The notes below the pieces were generated by a model. It was not told where the DNA came from, ran no database searches, and was given only the letters and a program-made list of their open reading frames with translations. From GAS368 sp965227745 (GTDB lineage: Bacteria > Verrucomicrobiota > Verrucomicrobiia > Opitutales > Opitutaceae): DNA of 64,000 nt. The position numbers and the translations under genes are program-made. The stretch's first letter is position 1. The number at the start of each line of letters is the position of its first letter. This document shows positions 1 to 10,000 of this stretch, in pieces. The DNA lies in contig OZ245769.1 in the NCBI GenBank assembly GCA_965227745.1, forward strand, positions 6,200,001-6,264,000, read 5' to 3'.

Positions 1-913
1 AACCGTAGATTTTTCCGTCGTAGATAAACGATTCGCCCTGCAGGGCGTCGTAGGGGACGTCGAGCCGGCCCTGCAAAAAGCTCGCCGCCTGATAGTCGTA
101 GAAATCACCGAAGGATTCGGGGTAGAGGAGGTTAAACCGTCCATTGGTGAGCATCGCCGCGAAGGCCACCGTGCAGGTGGCAGCGGTGATCGCGAAAACG
201 CGGTGGGTGGACAGGGCCGAAAGGATGGCGCGGGCCCCGGCGCGCAGGTGCGTGAGAGGCGAATCGCCGTACCGTATCCATAGTTTTACTACACAGACGA
301 GCAGTAAGATGAGGAGGACGAGCTGGCCGCGGGCGGCCCAGATCCAGCCGGTGAAGCGCTCGCCCCAGGTCATCGTCTCGGTCACGCGGCCGTGGAGCGG
401 ACGGAGATCGCTGGCCTTTAACAATTGGCCATGAAACTCCGGTCCGCAGAGCGTGCCGCCGAGGGGATTGGTGCCGAACCAAAGCTGTGTGCTCCGGCGG
501 GAGAAAAACGGCACGGGGAGAGCGAAGATTTCTTGGCCGTTGAAGGTGACGTGCAACTCATTCCAGATGGCGTCGATGGAACCGGGCGTGCGGGCGAGCG
601 ACGGCATTTCCACCGTCAGCGTCTGCGGCAGACCAGGCGTAAACGTGACTGGCTCAGAAACCGGGCCGCCTTGGCCCCAGCTGTCGTAGCCGAAGACGAC
701 TTGGCGCTGGCCGAGAAATTTAACGTAAAAGAAGTCGCCCGCCTTCACCTTGCCCGTCACGAGCAGGGGCTCGCTGGTGCCGGCGGGGGCGTCGGGTAAA
801 ATGAGCTCGAAGCGCTGCACGCCGGTGAGCGGCGGCGTGGTGTGCCAAAAGCTGACTACGGCGAAGAGCAGCAGCGCGAGGGCGCCGAGACTCCACGCGA
901 GCAGCCTTCTCAT
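1..913 (-). CDS. Partial GT-C-like membrane protein with N-terminal beta-sandwich module
   Basis: The 5' part of a gene whose 3' end lies beyond the window edge. The ATG at 913-911 sits 6 bases after the stop of the GtrB-like gene, so the two are likely co-transcribed. Translation gives an N-terminal hydrophobic anchor, then a beta-rich extracytoplasmic module (motifs VFGYDSWGQGG and WFGTNPLGG), then hydrophobic segments and a loop with FNLLYPESFGDFYDYQAASF. That loop resembles the first periplasmic loop of the protein at 1898-4279 (DHFNLLSHGFQKGHLYLD). The beta module resembles that protein's C-terminus (FGYDHWAHPSFF, YFGYNPLGG). The two proteins therefore appear to share modules in opposite order. 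A role as a polyprenyl-phosphate-sugar-dependent glycosyltransferase is inferred from this relationship and the neighbouring genes; no catalytic motif is certain. Confidence 0.7.
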   Translation of the reverse strand, partial: MRRLLAWSLGALALLLFAVVSFWHTTPPLTGVQRFELILPDAPAGTSEPLLVTGKVKAGDFFYVKFLGQRQVVFGYDSWGQGGPVSEPVTFTPGLPQTLTVEMPSLARTPGSIDAIWNELHVTFNGQEIFALPVPFFSRRSTQLWFGTNPLGGTLCGPEFHGQLLKASDLRPLHGRVTETMTWGERFTGWIWAARGQLVLLILLLVCVVKLWIRYGDSPLTHLRAGARAILSALSTHRVFAITAATCTVAFAAMLTNGRFNLLYPESFGDFYDYQAASFLQGRLDVPYDALQGESFIYDGKIYG

Positions 914-919
914 GACGAG

Positions 920-1852
920 TTAGCGGCGGAACCCTTCGGCGCGGTCGACGATGAACTTGGGGCGTCCACGCACTTCCTCATAGATGCGGCCGATGTACTC
1001 GCCGAGGATGCCGACGCTGATCAACTGGATGCCACCGAGAAATGTGATGAGGATGACGAGGGTGGGATTGCCCCACACGATCTGCCAGCCCATCAGTTTG
1101 TAGAAGAGATAGATCGCCGTCATCAGGAACGAGCAGCCGGCGATGACGAAGCCGAACATCGTGCTCAGCGTGAGTGCGTAAGTGGAGAAGCAGAAAATGC
1201 CGTTGAAGCCGATGCGCAGCGAGCCGAGGAAGCGGTTGTAATTAGTCTCGCCGGCGTAGCGCGCGGGGCGGTCGAAGGGGATGATCGCCTGCTTAAAGCC
1301 GACCACGGCGACCATGCCGCGGAGAAAGCCGTGGGATTCTTTCAACTTCACGACTTCGGCGACGACGCGGCGGGCCATAAGGCGGAAGTCGCCCGTGTTG
1401 GGCGGGATTTTTACGTCGGCGATTTTGTTGATGACCTTGTAGCCGGTGGCGGCGACGACCTTCTTGATCCACGGCTCGCCGGTGCGGGCGCGGCGCTGCG
1501 GGAGGACGACGTCGTAGCCCTCGCGCCACTTGGCGATCATCTCATGGATCAGCTCGGGCGGGTCCTGGAGGTCGACGTCCATCACGATGACGGCGTCGCC
1601 GCTGGAGTAGTCGAGACCGGCGAGGGTGGCCATGGGCTGGCCGAAGCGGCGGGAGAATTTCAGGAGCTTGATGCGGGCATCGCTCGCGCGGGTTTCGAGG
1701 ATGACGTCCTCGGTGCGATCCGGCGAGGGATCCATGGAAAAGATGATCTCATAGTCCTCGGTGACGCCGGAGAGGATCGGGCGCAGGCGGCGGAGGAATT
1801 CGGGGATGTTTTTTTCCTCCCTATAAACGGGGACGACGACGCTGAGGAGCAT
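920..1852 (-). CDS. GtrB/DPM1-like family 2 glycosyltransferase
   Basis: A 310-residue protein that probably transfers a hexose from a nucleotide sugar to polyprenyl phosphate at the cytoplasmic face of the inner membrane. The N-terminus SVVVPVYREEKNIPEFL is a classic GT-A family 2 start. VIVMDVDLQDPPELI carries the DxD metal-binding signature near residue 95, and the QDPPE motif is typical of the DPM1/GtrB/ArnC branch. Two hydrophobic helices near residues 225-290 match the usual C-terminal anchors of GtrB. It lies 45 bases after the membrane protein at 1898-4279 and 6 bases before the next membrane protein. This pairing is the expected one of a lipid-linked sugar donor enzyme with GT-C acceptors. 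The exact sugar cannot be read from sequence. Confidence 0.9.
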   Translation of the reverse strand: MLLSVVVPVYREEKNIPEFLRRLRPILSGVTEDYEIIFSMDPSPDRTEDVILETRASDARIKLLKFSRRFGQPMATLAGLDYSSGDAVIVMDVDLQDPPELIHEMIAKWREGYDVVLPQRRARTGEPWIKKVVAATGYKVINKIADVKIPPNTGDFRLMARRVVAEVVKLKESHGFLRGMVAVVGFKQAIIPFDRPARYAGETNYNRFLGSLRIGFNGIFCFSTYALTLSTMFGFVIAGCSFLMTAIYLFYKLMGWQIVWGNPTLVILITFLGGIQLISVGILGEYIGRIYEEVRGRPKFIVDRAEGFRR

Positions 1853-1897
1853 GGGAAATGAGGATGAATACTAAAGGGCCGCGGGCCGCACTCATTT

Positions 1898-4279
1898 TTA
1901 TGGGGCGAAGGGGAGGTCGGTGGTTTCGACGATGCCGCCGTCGAAGCCGGCTTCGGAGGAAGAGCCGCCGAGGGGATTGTACCCGAAGTAGATTTGGTTG
2001 GGCGTGTGCGGGTAGTGCGGTACGGTGACGCGCCAGACCTCCTTGCCATCGAGTTTCACGATGAGCGGGGGCGTGGCGCCGCCGGGAGCGAGGGTGGGGA
2101 GCCAGAATTCCACGCGGCTATCTTGGTTGAGCTTCACGGGAATCGGGGCGGAGAAGAAGCTCGGGTGGGCCCAGTGATCGTAGCCGAAGATCAACTCGTC
2201 GTTCTTGGTGACCTTGACGAAGAGAATGTCGCCCTTGCCGCTGATGCCGGTGGCGGCGAGGGGGAAGGAGCGGTCGCGGTGCCAGTCACGGAGTTCCAAG
2301 CGCAGGCGCGCGCCGAGCGGAGGCTGGCTCGCGGGGGAGGGATTGCGGTCGGGGGCAGGGGCGGCGGAGTGGATGATGCCAGTGAAGCTCGTGCCGGCGC
2401 GGGCGGAGGGTGGGACCGAGCCACCGATGTGGACGTGGCCGGGAAAACCATCGGGCGAGGCGGAAGGGGTTTCCCAGATGAAGCGGCCGTTGAAGTGCAT
2501 GCGGACCCAGGAGCGGGTGCCGTTTTCGAGGGGCTCGTGGATGTCGCCGATGGTGATGCGGATGGGATAGCGCACACCGAACTTGGCCTCGATGGCGGGG
2601 GAAAAGACGGTGTCGGGGCTGCTGGGGGACTCGTGGTAGCCGAAGCGGATCAAGTCGCCATCGAGGTACTCGACGAAGAGCACGGCGGAGAGTTCGGAGT
2701 ATTTGCGCACGGTCATCAGCGGCTCGCGGCGGCGGCCGCGCTGGGCGGCGAACGTGACGGAGATATCCCACGGGCGATAGTTGGGGCGGACGAGGCGGTC
2801 GATCCAGCGGATGGGGGCGTTGAGGGCGTTGCCCACGGTGGCGTACGCGGCCGGGGGATTGTCCTTGCGGATATCGTAGGCGTCGACCGTCGCGAGAAAG
2901 GGGATGATGACGCTGACGACCGCGAGCACGAGGGCGGTTTGGCCAAGGAGCCGGGCGGTTCGTGGGCGGGCTGAGAGGTGCGACTCGATTTCGAGCAGGC
3001 CGAGGCAGGCGAGCAGCATGAAGCTCGGGGTGAAGTCGGCCATGTAGCGCACGCACGAGCCGAAGAAGACGGAGAGCGGCGCGAAGGTAAGGAAGCCGGC
3101 GCTGAGGACGACGCCGAACGCGGGCCAGCGGGCGTCGTCGGGATTGGCGCGAAGACGGCGGACGAAGAGCGCGGCCACGACGGCGAACGCGAAGAAGATG
3201 AACGGCAGTTGCGGCAGCAGACCGAATGAGAACTCCTGGTCGCCGTAGCCGTCGGGCTCGGGGGGCGTGACGATGGGGCGGACAAACGGAAACGCGCCGA
3301 ACCAACGCAGGCAGGAGTAACCGTAGATGTAGAGATTGTAGGGGAGGTAGCTGAAGCTGAAGTGCTTCGCGTCACCCTCGATGATGGAGGAGAGTTGGTA
3401 GCGCTGGCCGAATTCTAAGGGATCGTTGAAACGCGCGTAGTTGTAGCCGAAAAGGCCGAGCACGATCAGTGTGCAGGGCACGGCGGCGGCGAAGAGGGCG
3501 CCCCACGAGTAGGCGGAGGGGCTGTCGCTGCGTTTGCTGCGGAAGAGCAGCGGCAGGGCGAACATCAGGGAGGCGACGAGATAGCTCGGGCGCGACGCCA
3601 CGGCCAAGCCGAGGGCGAGACCGCCGAGGGCGGTCCACAGCCACGGGCGGCGGGCGGGAAGAGCCTTGATTAGGCAGAGGAGTGCGCAGGAGAAAAAGAA
3701 GAAGCCCGCGGAGCCGGAGACCTCCCAGATATTGGGCCGCCGCATGAGCGCGAGGATCATGGTGCCGCCACCGAGGACGAGGAGGCAGGCGAGCAAGGTG
3801 AGGTTGCTGCTGGAGGGAAAGTAACGTCGTCGCAGCGTAAGAAACGCGGCGAGCAGAGCGAGGTATCCGCCAAAGCAATACACGAGGATGGCCTGGGGCG
3901 TGGGGAGGTCGTGGCCGGTGAGGAGCGTGAACGGCAGGAAGAGCGTCACGATCGGCGCGGGGCCGAAGTAGATGTAGTAGTGGCCTTGGTAGTAGCTCGA
4001 ATCGTGCGGGACGGAGATGCCCTTGCGCTGCTCGGGGTCGTAGGGATTTTTCGAGGCGAGCAGGGCCGCGGGGACCTCCTTGTCGAGGTAGAGGTGGCCT
4101 TTTTGGAAACCGTGCGAAAGGAGATTAAAGTGGTCGTCGCGGCGGCCATCGATCTTCGCGTGGTCGCCGTAGAAGATGCGGTCGGTCCAACGGTAGTAGA
4201 AGAACGTCGCGACGATGGCGCACGCGATCAGGAGGAACGCGCCCCGGGAGGTCTTGGAAGATGGAAGAGGAGCGGACAC
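1898..4279 (-). CDS. Large GT-C-like membrane protein with C-terminal beta module
   Basis: A 793-residue polytopic inner-membrane protein. The first hydrophobic helix (about residues 13-30) is followed by a periplasmic loop containing FYGDHAKIDGRRDDHFNLL, where acidic residues sit as in many GT-C enzymes. About ten hydrophobic segments follow up to roughly residue 450. The rest is a soluble, beta-rich region with LFVEYLDGDLIRFGYHESP and, near the end, IYFGYNPLGGSSSEAGFDGG. It starts 22 bases after the stop of the fusion glycosyltransferase. I recognise no named family with certainty. The combination of GT-C topology, a beta-sandwich tail and an adjacent polyprenyl-phosphate sugar synthase points to sugar transfer on the periplasmic side. 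A flippase or modifying acyltransferase is less likely. Confidence 0.75.
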   Translation of the reverse strand: MSAPLPSSKTSRGAFLLIACAIVATFFYYRWTDRIFYGDHAKIDGRRDDHFNLLSHGFQKGHLYLDKEVPAALLASKNPYDPEQRKGISVPHDSSYYQGHYYIYFGPAPIVTLFLPFTLLTGHDLPTPQAILVYCFGGYLALLAAFLTLRRRYFPSSSNLTLLACLLVLGGGTMILALMRRPNIWEVSGSAGFFFFSCALLCLIKALPARRPWLWTALGGLALGLAVASRPSYLVASLMFALPLLFRSKRSDSPSAYSWGALFAAAVPCTLIVLGLFGYNYARFNDPLEFGQRYQLSSIIEGDAKHFSFSYLPYNLYIYGYSCLRWFGAFPFVRPIVTPPEPDGYGDQEFSFGLLPQLPFIFFAFAVVAALFVRRLRANPDDARWPAFGVVLSAGFLTFAPLSVFFGSCVRYMADFTPSFMLLACLGLLEIESHLSARPRTARLLGQTALVLAVVSVIIPFLATVDAYDIRKDNPPAAYATVGNALNAPIRWIDRLVRPNYRPWDISVTFAAQRGRRREPLMTVRKYSELSAVLFVEYLDGDLIRFGYHESPSSPDTVFSPAIEAKFGVRYPIRITIGDIHEPLENGTRSWVRMHFNGRFIWETPSASPDGFPGHVHIGGSVPPSARAGTSFTGIIHSAAPAPDRNPSPASQPPLGARLRLELRDWHRDRSFPLAATGISGKGDILFVKVTKNDELIFGYDHWAHPSFFSAPIPVKLNQDSRVEFWLPTLAPGGATPPLIVKLDGKEVWRVTVPHYPHTPNQIYFGYNPLGGSSSEAGFDGGIVETTDLPFAP

Positions 4280-4301
4280 CGAAGAGGGAGCGGGCGGATT
4301 G

Positions 4302-7094
4302 CTACCAGCGGATGCCGAGCGCGAGCAAGCGGGCCACGAGCGCGCCGCGGAAGCGGGTCTTGCGCGCGTAGCGGTCGATGGTGGCCCAGTCGTCCTGCCG
4401 CTCGCCGTGGAAGCGGGTGCGGATGCGCTTCATCTCCTCGGCGCCGGTGGTGTGGATGGCCTGCGATGTCTTTTGCTCGGCGTGGACGCGGAAGGCGCCG
4501 AGGAAGTAGGGGACGCGGACCATCTTGCACCCGGCCTGCTGGAAGCGGGCGAGGATATCCCAATCGAGCGCGAACTGGAAACTCGGGTCGATGCCGCCGA
4601 CGAGGTCCCACGCGCGCTTGCGCCAGAACATCGTCTCCTGCGGCACGTAGTCGATCCACTCGAGGACGTGGGGATCGTGGCGCGGCATGATCCAGCGGCC
4701 CACGTCGCGGTCGTCATCGTCGATGATGATGCGGTGACCGTAGATCACATCGACGTCGGGGTGGGCGGCGAAATAGCTGCCGACATAATTGAGCACACCG
4801 GGGCCGATGAGATCGTCGGAATTGAGCCACGCCATGACATCCTCCGGGGCGAGCTCGGGCACGAGCTTGAGGAAGCCCAGGCGCACGGCATCGGCCTGGC
4901 CCTTGTCGCGCACGGATTCCCAGTGGCGGAGACGCGCGGCGTGGCGCGCGATGAGGGCGGGGCTCTGGTCCTTGGAGCCGCCGTCCTGCACGGCGTATAA
5001 GAGTTTTGGATACTGCTGGTCGAGCACGCTCAGCATGGTGCGCTCGATGAATTTCTCCTGACCGTAGCTCGGGGTGACGACGGCGATCTGCGGGAGCGAG
5101 GCCGAGGAGGACGAGGGGATGGACTTGTCCCAGACGAGGGGCTTGGGCTCGTGGTGGCGGAGGATGCCGATCTGCATCCAGTACTTTTCGACGACGCGGT
5201 GGAAGAGCCACGCGTCGAAGGGCCGCCAGCATTTCTCGCGGAAATAGGCGGTGGTCGCGACGTAAAGCCGGTGCAGTACCGAGCTGGAATCGGTGGCGGC
5301 GGCGGTGAGCTGGCGGATGATGACCTCGCGCTCGGTGCAGGCGCGGCTGAGCGTTTGCAGCACGGCTTCCTTTTCCGCGAGGAGGCGACCGTAGTGCTTG
5401 GCCTGCTCGAGGGTGGCGTGGCCGCCGGAGTAGTTGGCGATGGACTGCTCGCGCTCGGCGAGCTGGGCCTTGAGCGCGACGATTTCGCGATCGCGCAAGA
5501 CGACGAGCGCCTCGATATTGCGGATGTGGACGGCCTGATCGGCGAGGGCTTGGGCGCTCGCGCCGATGTCCTTGGGCAGCCCGGCGAGGGTCTTTTCGAA
5601 CTGGGCTTTATCGGCGCGGACGGCGGTCAGCTGCGCGTCAAGATTCGCGACGGTGGCTTGGAAATGTTTGATGTGGCCATCCTGCTGGATGATGAGCCCT
5701 TCCCGCTCATCACACACTTTTTTGAGCGCAGTGATTTCGCTGTCCTTGGTGTTGGCGGCGGTCTTGAGGTCGTCGATCTCGCGCTCTTTTTCGAGGATGG
5801 CGTCGTCTTTTTCGCGGTCGAGGGCGGTGAGTTCCTCGAGCTTGTGCTGCCGCGCGAGATGCTCGGCGCGCAGACTGCGATACCGCGACGAGGCGCCGGA
5901 AATAAACGCGAGGGTGTCGGCGGAAGGTGCGATTAATTCGCGAACAGCAAAGGGCGTGGCGGGCTGGGCGATTAATTCGTCGAGGATGGGAATGACATCG
6001 TTGGCCGTGATGCTCGTGAGACACGGCGCGGCGTTCTCGCTGAAGGCGCAGTCCCAGCCGCAGCCGAAGCAGGGGAGCGGGCGGACGATGGCGGCGCCAC
6101 GACGCGCGGTGGGAATGAAACGCGGCCAAGTGCCGCCTCCGAAGGTGGCGACCGTGGGAAGATCGAGCGCGGCGGCGAGGTGCATCGCGCCGGTGTCGTT
6201 GCCGAGATAGAGGGCGGAATCGGCCAGGAGGGCGGCGAGGGTGGGGAGGGAGTTGTTGTCGCCGAGCCAGAGGGCGGGGGCGGCGGCGCCGGGAACGGCG
6301 GTGGCGAGGGCGGAGAGGTGCGCGCGCTCGCTCTCGTGGCCGACGAGCAAGGTGCGCAGGCCATGCTGCGCGTGAAGGTGGCGGATGACGGCGGCGAAGT
6401 TTTCCGCGGGCCACGTTTTTAGTTTTACGTTGGCGAAACCGGCGGCGGCGCAGGCGACGTAGCGACCCGGCGCGAGGCCGAGGGCGGAGAGTTTTCCGCG
6501 CGCAGCGGTGGTGAGCGCCGCCGGGAGCGGCGGCAATGGCGCGGGAAGCGAAGGCGACGCGGGCAGGGCGCGGCCGAGCAGCGTGGCGGCGAGGCGGAGA
6601 TTGCGCCGCCAGTCGGGCTCGTCGTCCGGGAGGGCGACGTGATCGGTGAAAACGGCGGAGGCATCGAGGCCGAGACTCACGCGGAGCTGGGTGGAGAAAT
6701 GTTCGTCGTGATCGAGCCCGAGTGCGACGCGGCGCGACGGGGCGGGTGCGGCGGCGGCGAGGGCGACCTCGAGCCAATTGCTACGCGACGTCGCGGCGGC
6801 GATGAGATCGGGCGCGAGGCTCGTGATGAGCGTGCGCAGGCGAGCGAGCTCGGCGGGATCGGCGGCGGGCCCGCGCGCGAACGGATCGAGCGTGGTTGCG
6901 ATAAACTCGACGCCGGGCGCGAGCAGCGGGGCGAGATCGAGATAGGCAGCGCGGACGACGGCGCAGAGACGGGTGGCGGGCCAGGCCTCGCGCAGCGAGC
7001 GAAGGGCGGGACCAAAGAGGACGAGGTCACCGAGCGTGTCGAACTTCAGCAGAACGGCGACGCGCGGCGCGGCAGTGGAAGCAGGCGCGGTCAT
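4302..7094 (-). CDS. GT9 / coiled-coil / GT2 bifunctional glycosyltransferase
   Basis: A 930-residue fusion. Residues about 10-385 match the heptosyltransferase-like family GT9: VAVLLKFDTLGDLVLFGPAL at the start and the nucleotide-sugar site LGNDTGAMHLAAAL near residue 310. A Cys-rich stretch CFGCGWDCAF follows. Residues about 420-610 form a charged coiled coil. The C-terminal third (from about 680) is a family 2 domain with IAVVTPSYGQEKFIERTMLS, LNSDDLIG as the DxD-like motif, and FALDWDILARF. The start ATG at 7094 overlaps the stop of the upstream gene as ATGA, so translational coupling is expected and an extended reading frame to 7415 is not needed. The fusion suggests sequential sugar additions on one scaffold. 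Substrates are unknown. Confidence 0.88.
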   Translation of the reverse strand: MTAPASTAAPRVAVLLKFDTLGDLVLFGPALRSLREAWPATRLCAVVRAAYLDLAPLLAPGVEFIATTLDPFARGPAADPAELARLRTLITSLAPDLIAAATSRSNWLEVALAAAAPAPSRRVALGLDHDEHFSTQLRVSLGLDASAVFTDHVALPDDEPDWRRNLRLAATLLGRALPASPSLPAPLPPLPAALTTAARGKLSALGLAPGRYVACAAAGFANVKLKTWPAENFAAVIRHLHAQHGLRTLLVGHESERAHLSALATAVPGAAAPALWLGDNNSLPTLAALLADSALYLGNDTGAMHLAAALDLPTVATFGGGTWPRFIPTARRGAAIVRPLPCFGCGWDCAFSENAAPCLTSITANDVIPILDELIAQPATPFAVRELIAPSADTLAFISGASSRYRSLRAEHLARQHKLEELTALDREKDDAILEKEREIDDLKTAANTKDSEITALKKVCDEREGLIIQQDGHIKHFQATVANLDAQLTAVRADKAQFEKTLAGLPKDIGASAQALADQAVHIRNIEALVVLRDREIVALKAQLAEREQSIANYSGGHATLEQAKHYGRLLAEKEAVLQTLSRACTEREVIIRQLTAAATDSSSVLHRLYVATTAYFREKCWRPFDAWLFHRVVEKYWMQIGILRHHEPKPLVWDKSIPSSSSASLPQIAVVTPSYGQEKFIERTMLSVLDQQYPKLLYAVQDGGSKDQSPALIARHAARLRHWESVRDKGQADAVRLGFLKLVPELAPEDVMAWLNSDDLIGPGVLNYVGSYFAAHPDVDVIYGHRIIIDDDDRDVGRWIMPRHDPHVLEWIDYVPQETMFWRKRAWDLVGGIDPSFQFALDWDILARFQQAGCKMVRVPYFLGAFRVHAEQKTSQAIHTTGAEEMKRIRTRFHGERQDDWATIDRYARKTRFRGALVARLLALGIRW

Positions 7095-10000
7095 GCGTCG
7101 GGCGCAGGAGTAATTTCGATGAGGTGCAGCCGGCCGATGCGGCGGCGACCATCGGGCGCGGGCAGCGCGAAATCGGAAGGCGTGGCGAGGGTGAGAGATT
7201 GAGCCGTGGTGGAGGCGGGCACGCGCACATGGAGCATGGCGTAGGCGCCGGCGGCGAGCGTGTGCGCGGTGACTACGCCGCCGCTGACCTGAGTGGTGAG
7301 CGCAGTGGCGGGCATGTTGGCGCTGGCGGACCAATCGGGGATTTCGATCTTCAGCGTGACGTCGGTCGCGGTGCTGCTGGCCGGGAGGAAGACGGTCGAT
7401 TGCTTCGCCATCCAACCATCTTGATCGATGCCCGAAGCGGCGAGACGGAGCGCGCCGGCGGTGGCGAAATCAAACGTGCGGCCGGGCAGCGTGGGCAGGA
7501 TTTCCATCAGATCGAGCTTCGCGCCCACGGGACGGTCGTCGCCATTGGGCAACTCGGCGATGGCCGTCGGCGTGATGGAGAGGCGGGTGACTTTTCCGGC
7601 CGTCGAGATGGGCAGCAGCCAATCGAACGTGCCGGTGGCGGCGGGCAACTCGAAGTCGCGACCATTGAGCGTGAACTTCAGCGTGCCGCGACCGAGCGGC
7701 ATGCCGGGCAACTCGGGCACGTAGCCGCGCAGGCGGAGGCTCGCGCCAGTGGGCGCACCGCCGAGCACGAATTCACTGCGCGTGGAAAGCCAGCCGTCTT
7801 CGAAGATGCCGGACACCTCGAGGCCGCGCGCGAGCACGATATCCGCGGGGAATTTGGCGATGCGCGTGGGACGCTCGAGGGCGGCGTATTCGGCGGGAGA
7901 GAGCGCGGAGATGTCGCGCCCGTACGCGACGAGCAGACGCGAATCGAGCGGGATCTTGGTATTGTAGAGCGCTTGGAGGCCGCGGCGCTTGGGCGTGAAT
8001 TGGAACGGCGTCTCGGCGAGATCGATGGCGACGTAGGCGGCGCCATCCTGCCACACGGGTTTGATGGGGCCGATGATGCGGTTGACCGCGCCATTGCCGA
8101 CGAAGCCGAGGGAAATGTCTTTCGAAGCGAGGACGCGGGGCGATTCGTTTTCGGCGAGTTCGCGGGAACGCGGGGGCGTCCACGACGTGTGGTTTTTACC
8201 CATGAAGGTTTTCGAGACGGCGATGCGCAGATAGATTTCCTCGGTCGGCTGCTCGACGCGCAGCAGCATGAAGCGACCGATGCCGGTGATGTCGTGATCG
8301 GGCGTGTGAGGATCGGCCTCCTGCTGGTACATCGCGATGCGATGGCGGTCGCCGAGGTAGTAGTGATTGCCGCGATTGGAGTGGACGAAGACGAGATGGT
8401 TGGTCGTCGAGGCGGCGGGCGTCTCCTTGAAATACGTGGTGGGCTTGGCGGCGGAGTCGGGCAGGCGGAACTTGTTGAAGAGACCGAGCTGTTCGCTGAG
8501 GAAGAGGTACGCGTCGTTCGGATCCTTTTTGGAGAACGACAGATTCGGGGCGCGGAAGCCGGTGCCGAAAAGCGTGGGCGTGAGGATCGTGTCGTCGTCG
8601 CGCTTGGCGAGCATGGCGCGTGTGCGGGCGAGATCGTCGAAGTGCGGATGCAGGCTCACGAGCTCGTCGCCGAGACGCTCGAACTCGATCGGCGCGATCT
8701 GCTGGTAGTAGTCGCGCGAAAGGAAACGCAGGTCGGTGCCGCGGAACTCGACGGCGGCGAGCTTGGCGGCGACGAGGTTGGAAATATCGGAGAGCAGGCG
8801 GGTATTCGGCGGCGTGGCGGGAGGCTGGGTGCCGAGGATGGAGGCGAGCTTGGCCTCGGTGATACCGCCGGCCTTTTCGCCCTGCGAAACTTTGGTGTAG
8901 TACAGTGAGGTCGGCGCGCAGCAGACGGCGAGCAACAGCACGACGGCGGGAGCGGTCCACTTCGCGCGCGGCAAGGACAGGAGCGCGCAGGCGAGCACGG
9001 CGGTGAGCGCGGGCTGCATGAACATCGCGGCCTTGTAGAGGCCGAAGTCGTTGCCGCCGGTGTAGAGCTTGAAGGAGATGCCGATCAGCACCACGAGCAA
9101 GGCGGCCATGGGCGCGGGCACGCGGCGGAAGAGCGTTTCGCGAAACGCAAAGAAGACCGTCGTAAGGAGCAGGACGAGACCGCCCGCGATGGCCAGCGAC
9201 GTGAACGGCTCGGAGAAATTAATCGAAAGCGGGAGGAAGCCGAAGAGGTTGGCGAGCCCCGTCGGGATGAGGAAGTACGGGAAGAGCGACAGCGTGAGAT
9301 CGACGGTGCGGAAGCCGGAGCCGAACTGGTAGAGAATCGTAAAGAGGTACGAGAGGATATTGTGCCGCAGGAGAATGATCACGCCGACGATCCCGTACAT
9401 CACGAGACCGAGACGCGCGGTCGGGAAGGCCCGCTGGCGGAACCACTCGATGGCACCAACGAGACCCGTCGTGAGGACGGCGAAGGCGGTGACTTCCGGA
9501 TAGAAGATCGCGAGGGCCGCACCAACAATCGAGAGCGCCGCGACGTGCGGTATGAGCTTGCGCCGCGTGGCCGGCAGGCGGGAGGTGAGGAGAGCAGTCG
9601 CCGCGAGCAGTAGCGCGAGACCGCCGACCTGCGCGATAAGCTGGTAAAGCATGCCCAGCATGAAGAGCGGGCTGATCGCGAGGAGGGCCGCGCCGATGAG
9701 CGCACGCCGACGCCAGCGACCGTGATGCAAGGTGAGGCCGGCGGCGGCGAAGAGTTGCACGAGGCCGAAGCCGATGATGACCGGCATGAAAATCCCCAGG
9801 GCCTTGACCCCGGTGAGCGCGCTGATCCAAGCCAGCACATGCTCGCTGCCGAAGCGCATGAGGCCGGGCACGTGCATGAACCAGTAGTATTGCGACCAGT
9901 CACGACCGGCGAGTTCCTCACTGGTGGGCACGCGCCAGAAACCGAAGTCCTTGAAGCGCTCGGCGGCGAAGCAGTAGTTGACGTAGTCGTCGTTGACGTA

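Noticed and set aside
842..1861. Plus-strand open frame over the GtrB-like gene
   Set aside because: The minus strand encodes an unmistakable family 2 glycosyltransferase with a DxD motif and membrane anchors.
7095..7415. N-terminal extension of the GT9 fusion gene
   Set aside because: It lies wholly inside the upstream gene and is Arg/His/Pro-rich; the ATGA overlap at 7094-7091 gives a proper start.
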